Assembly (NCBI GenBank): GCA_022316685.1
Contig: JAKJHU010000260.1
Coordinates: 225,160-289,159, forward strand
Direction of reading: 5' to 3'
Source: Progne subis subis
Taxonomy: Eukaryota > Chordata > Aves > Passeriformes > Hirundinidae
DNA length: 64,000 bases
Within the stretch, counting starts at the first letter, position 1, and every line of letters starts with the position of its first letter. Shown here piece after piece: positions 32,949 to 42,223 of the stretch. The notes beneath the pieces are model-generated. The model ran no database searches and had not been told where the DNA came from. It worked only from the letters and a program-made list of their open reading frames with translations. The position numbers and the translations under genes were made by a program.

Positions 32949-33595
32949 TGTTGGAGTCCAGGGCATTCTTTTTGGTTGCCCTGGAGGATCAGAGACCTGG
33001 GCAGGGGGCTCTGAGACCCCAGCCCAGAGCTCAGAGAGACACTGGCTTTGGTCTCAGTCCATGGGAAAAACTTCCTAAACTAAGAGAGGGTTTGCAGGCC
33101 ACGGGAGTGTGAAAAATAGTAGTTTAGTTTATCACAGAGTGAAAAAATAGTAATTTTAGGTTCATAGCATTGGAGTGAATGGGGACAAGATGGAGAATCT
33201 GGGGCGTTGCCTCCTTCTTCTTCCTTCTCCTTCCCTCACTCCATTTCTGCTATGACGTTGGCACAAAGTAGTTAGTGAGGATTGGGTCAGTGTATAGATG
33301 ACCTTTTTAGTAATAGTGATAGACATTGGTAAGAAATAGTAAATAACGAACACGTAGTAATTAGTATAAAAGATTAAGGACTGCCCAGCTCGGGGGGAGA
33401 CGTGAGAAGTCCATGCAGCTGCAAATATCATGTTGGACTGTGAGAAATTTGTAAGATAAGAAACAATAAACGAAAAATGCAACCTTGAAAAATCTACACC
33501 TGAAGACTCCGTCTCTTCCTTCGGCTTGGCTCGGAGCTGTGCAGAGGGGGAAAAAGACCCTGAAACCACCTGAATGTTGGGGAAGCCCCCCGACA
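32949..33595 (+). repeat. 3' LTR of the beta-like provirus
   Basis: TGTTGGAGTCC to CCCCCCGACA, colinear with 24,466-25,110. The first 130 bases overlap the open end of the env frame. Confidence 0.93.
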
Positions 33596-33604
33596 TTCCC
33601 CAAT

Positions 33605-34313
33605 GAGCTGTGGCAGTGTTCCTGCTGGGAGAGGGCTCTTTTCTTCCCAGGAACTGGCTCAGGGCTGGGCTTGCCTACGGGCTGGGGATGCTGGGCCATT
33701 CCCAACGACTCGCTTTAAACTCCTGTTTGTCCTCTGAGGCTGAGCAAGTATCACGTGCAACCCTCACCCGTGTTTTTGTCATTTCCACTGACAACCTTCT
33801 GAGAGAGATGCCTGCGGGGCTGACCCATCTACCAGTGCTTGGAGGCTTGGTAGGGACACAGTTACGGCCCCACTCTGCTTGTCCAAACGCTCTGCTGCCC
33901 ATCCTTGTGGGAGCAGGTGTTAAAGTGTGTTCATTTGGTTGATACTGTGTTTCCTTTTGATCTCGGTGTTTGTGATGTTTTCTTCCCTGTTCCCCTTGGA
34001 AAGTGGAGCACCTTGTTTGTCCCTGATTCGCTGCGCCCATCCCCTAGGCTGGAATGGAACCCAATTCTGTTCCACTCCCACCTTCTCCCGGATTGGGGAG
34101 TGGCTTGGACCTGCCTCTAGGCCCTTCCCCGCTCTGGGAAAAAGCCCTGCGACTGCCGGCAGCTCTGTCTCTCTGGCACCGGCGGGGACGGGGAAGGAGC
34201 TAAGGAAGAGCTGCGGCCGGCAGGGCAGGAGCCCAGAATAAAGCCATGATATGCACCGGGACTGAGGGCAAGCTCGGTGCCTTTTGCCATCAACGGTCAT
34301 CTGGGTCTCTCAA
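33605..34313 (+). mobile_element. Possible LTR of another family
   Basis: No coding content. It has an AATAAA at 34,237-34,242 followed by a U5-like segment ending GGGTCTCTCA, with a GC-rich stretch before it, the layout of an LTR's R/U5. Boundaries are guesses, and there is no second copy here to confirm it. Confidence 0.25.
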
Positions 34314-35280
34314 AAGAACCAGCACAAGCCAAAGGCTATGCCGGCTGCCTTGCCGGCACGGTGGGCTGTGGAGCACCCTTTGGGCAGCAGAGGGAACACA
34401 AGGCAGGCCTCCACTGAAGGGCTAGCCTGTGTGGGAAGAGCGGGCAGAGTGAAGGGACGCAGGACGCTGCAAGTGGGGCAGTGGAAAGCAACAGCTGAGG
34501 ACAGCCGAAAGGCCAAAGAGAGCAGAAGAACTTGTTGCACATGAGGAGTGGGGGCTGAAGGTGTGTGCTGGCCTTTTGCCGGTGCCTCAGAGGGACGGGC
34601 AACCTGAGCACATGAAGCAATGGGAAAGAAAGACACGCAGAGCTCCTTATGTGTCCGGAGAACATGTGTCTGTTGCTTCGTGGGCAGCTGTGTGAGCTGC
34701 TGCCATGAGAGCCAGGGGCTCTGAGGGCACGCTGTCCCTGTTTCCCTCAAGGGGAAGGACAGCACAGCTGCCGGAGCTGCTTGCCAGGGTGCGTGCGCTT
34801 TCATCGCTGCCTTGCAGCAATGGGTTGGGATTTGCCAGTGCCCGGAGCCAAGCTGTCCCTCTCCCGCTGTGTGACTCGCAGCAGGCTGGAAGCAGCGCTA
34901 GCACGGCCGGCTGCTGCCCCTGCCTGGCGACAGCAGAGGCTGGCACGGGCAGCCTCTTGCCAGACTGCAGGTGGCCCACGCAGGACTGGGCTTTCCGTCG
35001 GCAGAGATGCCCAAGGGATGGGGCCGGGCCCATGCGAGCCGTGGCCATCACTCTGGTGATCCAGCGGCAGCACTAATCCTGCCCACTTACAGCAGCTGGG
35101 ACTGAGCAGCCAGACACGTAGCCTGAGCCTGTGGAATGAAGCTGCTCAGGCAGGGCCAGACCTGGAGCAGGGATTCCACTCCTGGTGTGGCCAGCACATC
35201 AGGCCATGCAAGTGTTGCAGCAAGTGCAGAGGAGGCCAGCGGGTTGCGAAGGTGAGCAGCTCTCCTATGGAGACAGCTTG
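34314..35280. other. Unannotated interval
   Basis: GC-rich, no domain or repeat recognised. Open frames on both strands are composition effects. Confidence 0.4.
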
Positions 35281-35470
35281 AGAGAGAGTTGGAGGTGCTC
35301 AGGCTGGAGAAGAGAAGGTTGTGCGGAGGCCTCCCAGTGCCTTGCAGTGTGTGCCAGGAGCTCCAAGGCAGCTGCAGAGGCATTCTGTGCCAGCAATTGT
35401 AGTGATAGGCTAAGGGGTTGGAGCTGTCAGGCAGGTGGGGAGAGCTGCCTGGGCATGGGGAACTGCAGCC
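35280..35470 (+). mobile_element. CR1: Old CR1 fragment (likely)
   Basis: CTCAGGCTGGAGAAGAGAAGG, a CCTCCCAGTGC counterpart of the dimerised CR1 middle, and GTAGTGATAGGCTAAGGGG follow the order of a CR1 3' region, but with heavy divergence. Confidence 0.5.
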
Positions 35471-35715
35471 GCCTTTGTGCCTGCTGGATCTTCTCCGCCA
35501 CATGGCAGAGGCTGTTACCAGCCGGCAGTGCCACAGCCTTGGGGGAGGCATGGGCTGGGCACTGGTGGCACCTGAGCTCTTCCTGATTTGGCCCGTGCTC
35601 CTGGGAGGGCTTGGCTGCCATGGCCTGGGCTCCCATTTTCAGTGGCAGGCCTTTCCTGGCCATCAGCGCCCTGCTGCCTGAGTGGGTCTTGCTGGCCCTG
35701 AGGCAGGCGGTGCTG

Positions 35716-35817
35716 TGAGGTCACAAATGGCGTGACAGCGGCGTGAGGCTGGGCTGTGATGTCACGCCGCGTGGCGGCCCCAGCATTGTGAGGTCACCGG
35801 GCCATCCCTATATAAGG
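35716..35817 (+). promoter_or_regulatory. TATA promoter with three CRE-like sites
   Basis: TATATAAGG at 35,809-35,817 is preceded by TGAGGTCA (35,716-35,723), TGATGTCA (35,757-35,764) and TGAGGTCA (35,789-35,796), i.e. three TGANGTCA matches to the CREB/CREM/ATF site within 80 bases. This arrangement with a short 5' leader is common in spermatid-expressed genes driven by CREM. That expression site is inference. Confidence 0.55.
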
Positions 35818-35850
35818 CGGGCCGGCCCCACAGCCGCCAGTGCAGTGGCG

Positions 35851-36474
35851 ATGGCACGTGTCGGAGCCGTGAGCGACGTCAGCGTCCTGCGGGCTGCACT
35901 TGCCCTGCTGCTGGCCACGGTGGCTGTCCGCTGGGTCATTGGCCACCGGGCACGGCAGGGCCGGCAGGCCGGGACTCGGAGGCCGCGCAAGCAGCTTGGG
36001 GGCCGGGCCAGGGGCCCAGGCAGGAGCCCAGGAGCCCCTGTGGCTGCCAGGGCCTCCGGGCCTGGCGCAAGCCCTCAGAAGTGTCCCGATGATCCCGCCA
36101 CTTGCCCCAAGGGACCCGGCAGCTGCGGCCCCTGCGTCAGCGTGGCCAAGGAGCTGCAGGGGCTGATGCTGCTGCTCCGGGCTCACCGTGGGACATGGGC
36201 TCCGCTTCATCCTGCCATGTGGCGGGCGCTGTGGGCGCACCTGCAGCAGCTGGGCAAGCGAGGCCACCTGCCCTGCTGTGCCTCGTCCCTGCTGCTCCGG
36301 GCGCTTCCGTGCCTCTGGCAGGCTCCTCCCAGCCAGAGGGGCCATTCCTGGTACAGCTTCCAGCCCTTCCAGCCACCTGTGGGGCTGCACAGACAGCTCT
36401 GCCCCGGGCTCTGCCGGGCTCTGGGCCAGCAGAGAGGCCGGGCAGGGCTGGCCATGGCCGGGAACAGGCCCTGA
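35851..36474 (+). CDS. Candidate single-exon gene, small basic protein with N-terminal membrane anchor
   Basis: I do not recognise this gene. ATG 35,851 is chosen because it is the first ATG after a TATA box 34 bases upstream and starts a frame open for 207 codons. Residues about 12-30 are hydrophobic (ALALLLATVAVRWVIG), suggesting a signal anchor. They are followed by an arginine-rich stretch (about 31-60), a cysteine cluster with four Cys (KCPDDPATCPKGPGSCGPC, about 81-99) and a leucine-rich helical region (about 100-160). The last 30 or so codons lie inside duplicated block A, which begins near 36,377, so either the gene reads into the duplication or a splice donor lies earlier. The upstream part (35,700-36,376) has no copy elsewhere in the window. 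It could be non-coding, but the promoter makes a real transcript plausible. Confidence 0.4.
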   Translation: MARVGAVSDVSVLRAALALLLATVAVRWVIGHRARQGRQAGTRRPRKQLGGRARGPGRSPGAPVAARASGPGASPQKCPDDPATCPKGPGSCGPCVSVAKELQGLMLLLRAHRGTWAPLHPAMWRALWAHLQQLGKRGHLPCCASSLLLRALPCLWQAPPSQRGHSWYSFQPFQPPVGLHRQLCPGLCRALGQQRGRAGLAMAGNRP

Positions 36475-37626
36475 GCCCCGCAGGAGGATGGAGCTGGGCA
36501 CAGCCAAACTGCCCCGCAAACCTGGGCTGAGCAGCCAGGGCTGGCAATGGCTGGGGACAGAGGCTGGCGTGGACAAATGTCCTGGGCCGTCTTCCTGCTC
36601 TGTCCATGCCACCAAGGGCACAGAGCAGCCTCCTCTCTGGGCCACTTGCCTGTTTTCAATGCCTTCCACAGGCGCTGGCCCTGCCCCACAAGGCCTGGGC
36701 TGAGTCCTGCCCCTGCACGCTCACACAGGCTGAGATGGACACTGATGGTTTCTGTGGCAGGCTCTCTCAGCCCAGCCCAGCTCCCTCCAAGCTCTGCCAG
36801 CTGCCCTGAGCTCTCGGCAGCACCAAGGGCCTCTCCCCAGCACAGCCCAGCCGGCTCTGGCCCCACAGCTCTGCTCAGGGCAGGCTGCTCTGGGCAGGGG
36901 CCCACGGCCTCAGCCCCTCGGAAGGGCACAGCAGCAGCTGCAGCTCAGACAGGACTCAGCCCCAGCCATGGGGAAGGTGCTGGGCCAGGGGAAAAGGAGG
37001 CTCCCTGTGTGCCCTGCTCCCCTCTCCCTGAGGTGCTGAGAGCTCTGCAGCCCCTGCTGCCATCCCATCTGCCCAGGCCAGCACAACAGCCCTGGCCTTG
37101 GGGCCCTCAAGAGCTGCTCCTGCTCAAGGCTCAGGACCCATTCCAAAGCTGGGCAGCCAGAAAGCTGTGCCCATTTCTGTTCATTCCTGCTCTGATGAGG
37201 ATGGATCCTCAGCCCCTTGGAGGTTGCTGATGAATTTTACTACTCCAGAGTCCTCTTTCTTGAGGTCTTCAGTTCAGGAATTCAGTGACAAAGGCTAATG
37301 AATATTTGTTCAAAACACCCTAATAATAAAAGGCCCTGGGAATGATTTCAGTTTTCAATTTTTCTGTGGTTAATTAGACAGATTTCAGAAGCGTATTCAA
37401 AGTGGATATACTGTATAGAAGACAATGCAGAGAGAATTGTTTTGTCTTGTTTTCTTTTCCTCACTATCGATTGACATCAGCAATTTCTGATTCATATTGA
37501 CCCCCATCACCTGCTACTGCAGTCTGAACAGATATGAAAATCAAGATCCTTCCTGGCTGTCAGTCAATCAGACTTTGTCCCCAACCCCTCCCCACCATTT
37601 CCTTCATCCAACCCCTGGCACTCCTA

Positions 37627-38196
37627 TGGATCAGGAGCAGTGTGGCCAGCAGGAGCAGGGCAGTGATTCTTCCCTTTGCTCTCGACTGGTTGGGCAGCAC
37701 CTCGAGTGCTGTGTCCAGTTCTGGGCCCCCCAATTCATTAAGGATGTGGATGGGCTGGAGCATGTCCAGAGTAGGGCAACAAGGCTGGTGAGGGTTCTGG
37801 AGCACAAGTCCTGTGAGGAGCACCTGAGGGAGCTGGGGCTGTTTATCCTGGAGAAGAGGAGGCTCAGGGGAGACCTCATCACTCTTTACTGACAGGAGGG
37901 TGCTGCCAGGTGGGGGTGGTATCTTTTCCCAGGGAACAGTGACAGGACAAGAGGACATGGCCTCAAGCTGCACATGGGGAGGTTTAAGCCGGACATTAGG
38001 AAATATTCTTCACAGAATGTGTGATTGGGCATTGGAATGGGCTGTCCAGGGAGGCGGATGACTCACTGTCTGTGGAAGTATCTAAGGAATGACGGATGTG
38101 ACACTCAGTGCCATGGTTTGGGTGACAAGGTGGTGTTGGGTCACAGGTTGGACTTGATGCTCTCCAAGGTCTTTTCCAGCCTGTTGATTCTCTGAT
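37627..38196 (+). mobile_element. CR1: CR1 LINE 3' end, copy 2
   Basis: Counterpart of 5135-5712, with better-preserved CR1 phrases (AGAAGAGGAGGCTCAGGGGA, ACATGGCCTCAAGCTGCACA, GATGCTCTCCAAGGTCTTTT). Confidence 0.88.
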
Positions 38197-39120
38197 GATG
38201 GTGACACTGCAGGGCCCTGGGGAAGCAAGGAGCCATTGTGACACTGCAGGGCCTGGTGGCACTAAGAGGACCAGAGTGACATTGTGCACGACATGGCACC
38301 ATAGAGCCAAGGGGCCGCTGTGACACTGTGGGGCTAAATGCAAGCAAGGAGCCCATGGTGACAGTCTGGGGCCTGGTGGAACCACAGAGGCCACTGTGAC
38401 CCTGTGGGGCCTTGCTGAGCCAAGGGGCCATTGTGCCACTGTGGAACCAAGGAGACCCTGGTGAGACCCTGGGCCCAATGGAATCAAGGGGCCAGTGTTC
38501 CATTGCAAGGACTCTTGGAACTGAGGGAGCAATTGTGCCAGTGGGGTGCCCCATGGCAACAAGGGTCCCTGGTGACACTGCAGGATCTTGTGTAACCAGG
38601 GCTCCATTGTGACACTGCAGCACCAGGGAACACACTGGGGCAGTCTGAGGCCTGATGGAACCAAGAGGCCACTGTGACACTGCAGGGCCTTGTGGAACCC
38701 TGCAGAGCATTGGGACAGAGCAGGACCTGGTGTCATGATGGGGCCAATGTGACACTGCAGGGCCCCATGGAACCAGGGGGCCAGTGCTGCTCCTCAGGGA
38801 CTCCTGGAATGAAGGAAACATGTTTGACACCATAGTGCCCCTTGGGACCAAGAGGCCATTGTGATATTGGAATGAAGAAGATCATTGCTGAATTGCCAGA
38901 CTTCATGGAAGCAAGGATCCATTGTGACACTGCAGCGCCTTGCGGGACCAAGGCACCATTGTGACACTGCAGGGCCCAAGGATCCAAGCGACTTTGTGAC
39001 ACCAAGGTTTCCCATGGAAGCAAAGGGACATTGTGACACTGGGGTTCATCATAGAATCATGGAGACCATTGTGACACTCTACAGCATCATAGAACTGTGG
39101 TGACACAAAATTATCTGGGA
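38197..39120 (+). repeat. GTGACACTG minisatellite, copy 2 (long allele)
   Basis: About 920 bases of the same 50-55 bp unit as 5713-6155, roughly twice as many units as the other two copies. Confidence 0.88.
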
Positions 39121-39123
39121 TTG

Positions 39124-39715
39124 TTGATCTGCTGGAGTGTAGGAGGACTCTGCAAAGGGCCCAGGACAGGCTGGATTCAGGGGCCAAATCCAACAATATG
39201 AGATTTAACAAGTCCAAGTGCCAGGTCGTGCACTTTGGCTACTACAACCCCTGCAGCGCTACAGGCTGGGGACAGAGTGGCTGGACAGCAGCCAGGCAGA
39301 AAGGGACCTGCGGGGACAGATGGACAGCAGGCTGGACATGAGCCAGCAGTGTGCCCAGGTGGCCAAGAAGGCCAATGGCACCTGGCCTGGATCAGGAACA
39401 GTGTGGCCATCAGGAGCAGGGCAGTGATTCTTCCCATGTGCTCAGCACTGGTTGGGGCAACACCTCAAGTGCTGTGTTCAATTCTGGGTTCCCAATTTAG
39501 GAAGGACATGGAGGAGTTCGAGTGTGTCCAGAGAAGGGTGACAAAGCTGGTGACAGGTCTGGAACACAAATCCTGTGAGAAGCAGCTGAGGGAGCTGAGG
39601 TTGTTTATCCTGAAGAAGAGGAGGCTCAGAGGAGACAAGGCGATGTCAGGGCACAGGTTGAACATGATGATGCCCAAGGTCTTTTCCAACCTGGCTGATT
39701 CTGTGATTCTCTGAA
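39124..39715 (+). mobile_element. CR1: CR1 LINE 3' fragment, copy 2
   Basis: Counterpart of 6160-6757, ending in GATTCTGTGATTCTCTGA. Confidence 0.88.
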
Positions 39716-40745
39716 ACCACCCTTGCAGCAGTTGCAGGATGAGCCCTGGGCCTCCTCTCCAGAAGCTCCAGCAGCCCAGGTGCCTCAGCTTCTCCTCACA
39801 GCCCCAAAGCCTATCCTGTCAGTCCTGCAGAGCCTCTGCAGCTCCTCCTCCTTGCCCAGAACAAGGAGCCCCACAGCCAGACACAGCAGCCCAGATGTGC
39901 CCCCCTGGCCTGTGGTGCCTCTGGCAAGGGAGCAGCACGAGGCACTGCAGGAGACTGCATACAATTCCTGAAGCACTTGGAGGATGATCCTGCTCCCCAA
40001 GGGATGTTCACATGGTGCCAACTTGGGAACTGAAAAGGGGAGTGGGGCCAGAGAGGAAAGGGGAACCAGGGATGGCCTATTGGCAGTGGAGGGAACAGGG
40101 ATGGGCAGTAGGAAGAAATTTGTAGCAGGAAGAGTAAAGAAAGCCAAGGTGAGATAAAGAAAATGCTGAGGGCAGTTTTGGGGTGGCTGCCGGGCAGCCC
40201 TGGCTCTGAGCAACAACATCTGCAGTGGCACAGGAAACTCACAGCTCATGTGAACAAACATTCTGGATGACTTCAGAGGCCACCAAAAACCTGAGTGGTT
40301 TCCCCACTGTCCCCCAGCCCTTCCTGGCCCCAGGGGCTGATGGCATTTGTGCTCCCTCAGGTTCATCTCCCCACACCAACAGCATGGGGGTGCTGACGCC
40401 TGCTCTGGGCAGTGCAAACAGGGGCTCCTGAGCCAGTGCTGCCGTGTCTGTGCCTGCAAGGATGCGGCACCTGTGTGAGCTGGGGGAGAGGCCAGGGCTG
40501 CAGAGGGGGGATGTTGTTGGCAGGTGCATGAGGACGCTCTGGGACGCTGCCCTGGGGTGTCCAGCGCAGTGGGGATGGATCAGCCCCTGCTCTGCTGCTC
40601 CTTCCCATCTCCCCCAGGCACCTTGCAGAGCCCCAGCCATGCTGTTTGCCCCCAGCCTGCCCACGGCCACCCTGGGGCTGCTCACGGGGCTTTTCTCTGC
40701 TGAGCATTGGCCTGGGCGTGTTCTGGAGAGAGCCTGGGCAAGGAG
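39716..40745. other. Duplicated block C, copy 2
   Basis: Counterpart of 6758-7795. Similarity stops at GGCAAGGAGC near 40,745. No coding domain. Confidence 0.55.
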
Positions 40746-41296
40746 CCTGGAGCCCCCAGGCCCTGCCCTGAGGCGTCAGCGCTGCCCCAGCAGTGCCCAT
40801 GGCCTGTCCCTGCTGCAGCCCCGGCACTGCCACCCCCAGCACTGTGCCCGGCCCCGAGAGCACTCAGGCCCTACAGCAACACCAGGGCCAGGAGGGCAGC
40901 GGGGCAGGGGCACGGGAGCAGCACTGGCAACACCAAGTGCTGCTGCTCCTGGGCACAGCTGCTGTGCCAGCACTGATCTGCCCCAGCTCTGCACACAGAC
41001 ATTGCTGCTGCAGCTCCAGAGAAGGGAACAAAAGGGGGATCTCCGCAGAAAACTTGGCTGGGATATCCTTGAGTTCCTTTAAAGCCACTAAGAGTGCAGG
41101 CCCTCATTGACACAGTCTGTGGCAAGAGGGAAGGTGGAGAGAAACAAAATGAGAAATATCCCAAGGAATGGCTTTTCTCTGTGGACAAGATTAAAAATAT
41201 AAGACAAAGGAAATACAACCATAGCTAAATTTAGTAGGAGAATTAAAGATGACTTTTATTACAAGTCATTTGCAGAAATTGGCCATCATTTTAATA
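40746..41296. other. Interval downstream of the olfactory receptor
   Basis: GC-rich to about 41,000, then AT-richer; nothing recognised. The 41,200-41,296 part probably holds 3' untranslated sequence of the minus-strand receptor. Confidence 0.4.
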
Positions 41297-42223
41297 TTAC
41301 TGAAACCATCCAGTCATCAGTCTCCACACTGCAGCCTTGAGCTCCTGGTTCCTCAGGCTGTAGATGAGGGGGTTCAGGGCTGGAGGCACCACCGCGTATA
41401 GAACTGACAGTGACAGATCCAGGGATGGGGAGGAGATGGAGGGGGGCTTCAGGTGAGCAAATGCTGCAGTGCTGATGAACAGGGAGACCACAGCCAGGTG
41501 AGGGAGGCAGGTGGAAAAGGCTTTGTTCCGTCCCTGCTCAGAGGGGATCCTCAGCACAGCCCTGAAGATCTGCACATAGGAGAAAACAATGAACACAAAA
41601 CAACCAAATGCTAAAGAGATGGAAAATAGAAGAAGCCCAAGTTCCCTGAGGTGGGATTTGGAGCAGGAGAGCTTGAGGATCTGTGGGACTTCACAGAAGA
41701 ACTGGCGCAGGCCATTGCCATGGCACAGGGGCAGGGAAAATGTATTGGCCGTGTGCAGCAGTGAATAGAGGAAGACACTCGCCCAGGCAGCTGCTGCCAT
41801 GTGGGCACAAGCTCTGCTGCCCAGGAGGGTCCCATAATGCAGGGGTTTGCAGATGGACACATAGCGGTCGTAGCACATGATGGTCAGGAGGACAAGATCT
41901 TCTGTCATAAAGAAGGAAAAGAAAAAGAGCTGTGCAGCACATCCTGTGTAGGAGATGGTCCTGGTGTCCCAGAGGGAATTGTGCATGGCTTTGGGGACAG
42001 TGGTGCAGATGAAGCCCAGGTCGGTGAGGGCCAGGTTGAGCAGGAAGAAGAACATGGGTGTGTGCAGGAGGTGGCTGCAGGCTACGGCGCTGATGATGAG
42101 GCCGTTGGCCAGGAGGGCAGCCAGGGAGATGCCCAGGAAGAGGCAGAAGTGCAGGAGCTGCAGCTGCCGCGTGTCTGCCAATGGCAGCAGGAGGAAGTGG
42201 CTGATGGAGCTGCTGTTGGACAT
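41297..42223 (-). CDS. Olfactory receptor, OR14-like, intact
   Basis: Class A odorant GPCR of the sensory-neuron plasma membrane. 308 codons from ATG 42,223-42,221 to TAA 41,299-41,297, normal length for the family. This ATG is chosen because MSNSSS gives a standard short glycosylated N terminus; the frame is open for another 115 codons upstream but those have no receptor features. Seven hydrophobic segments are visible. Signature motifs: HTPMFFFLLNLALTD (end of TM2), the MCYDRY box where MAYDRY is usual (TM3), extracellular-loop cysteines, KAFSTCLPHL (TM6) and PLIYSLRNQELK (TM7). The wording fits the gamma-c/OR14 group greatly expanded in birds. No stop or frameshift is seen, so it is probably functional. 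As in the family, the coding region is a single exon. Confidence 0.93.
   Translation of the reverse strand: MSNSSSISHFLLLPLADTRQLQLLHFCLFLGISLAALLANGLIISAVACSHLLHTPMFFFLLNLALTDLGFICTTVPKAMHNSLWDTRTISYTGCAAQLFFFSFFMTEDLVLLTIMCYDRYVSICKPLHYGTLLGSRACAHMAAAAWASVFLYSLLHTANTFSLPLCHGNGLRQFFCEVPQILKLSCSKSHLRELGLLLFSISLAFGCFVFIVFSYVQIFRAVLRIPSEQGRNKAFSTCLPHLAVVSLFISTAAFAHLKPPSISSPSLDLSLSVLYAVVPPALNPLIYSLRNQELKAAVWRLMTGWFQ

Larger units (their letters stand above)
24466..33595 (+). mobile_element. Betaretrovirus-like (ERVK-type) provirus with ALV-like env, defective
   Basis: Two 645-647 bp LTRs enclose a primer site, gag, a pro frame remnant, a truncated pol, and env. Gag has a myristoylation start, a major homology region and a zinc knuckle; a canonical gag-pro slippery heptamer is present; the preserved RT part resembles betaretroviruses. 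The transmembrane envelope is of the alpharetrovirus type. Damage includes frameshifts in gag, loss of most of protease and the N-terminal half of RT, an antisense solo LTR in RT, and frameshifts in integrase and env. Flanking hexamers (AGGAGA and TTCCCC) do not match. Confidence 0.92.
36377..40745 (+). repeat. Segmental duplication, direct partial copy (copy 2)
   Basis: Matches arm 1 from about 3890 to 7795 in the same orientation: the 3' half of block A (36,377-37,140), the AT-rich interval (37,200-37,600), CR1, minisatellite, CR1 and block C. It stops short of the LTR at 7820 and has no zinc-finger exon. It is about 460 bases longer than the arm 1 equivalent because of a longer minisatellite. 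Confidence 0.88.
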
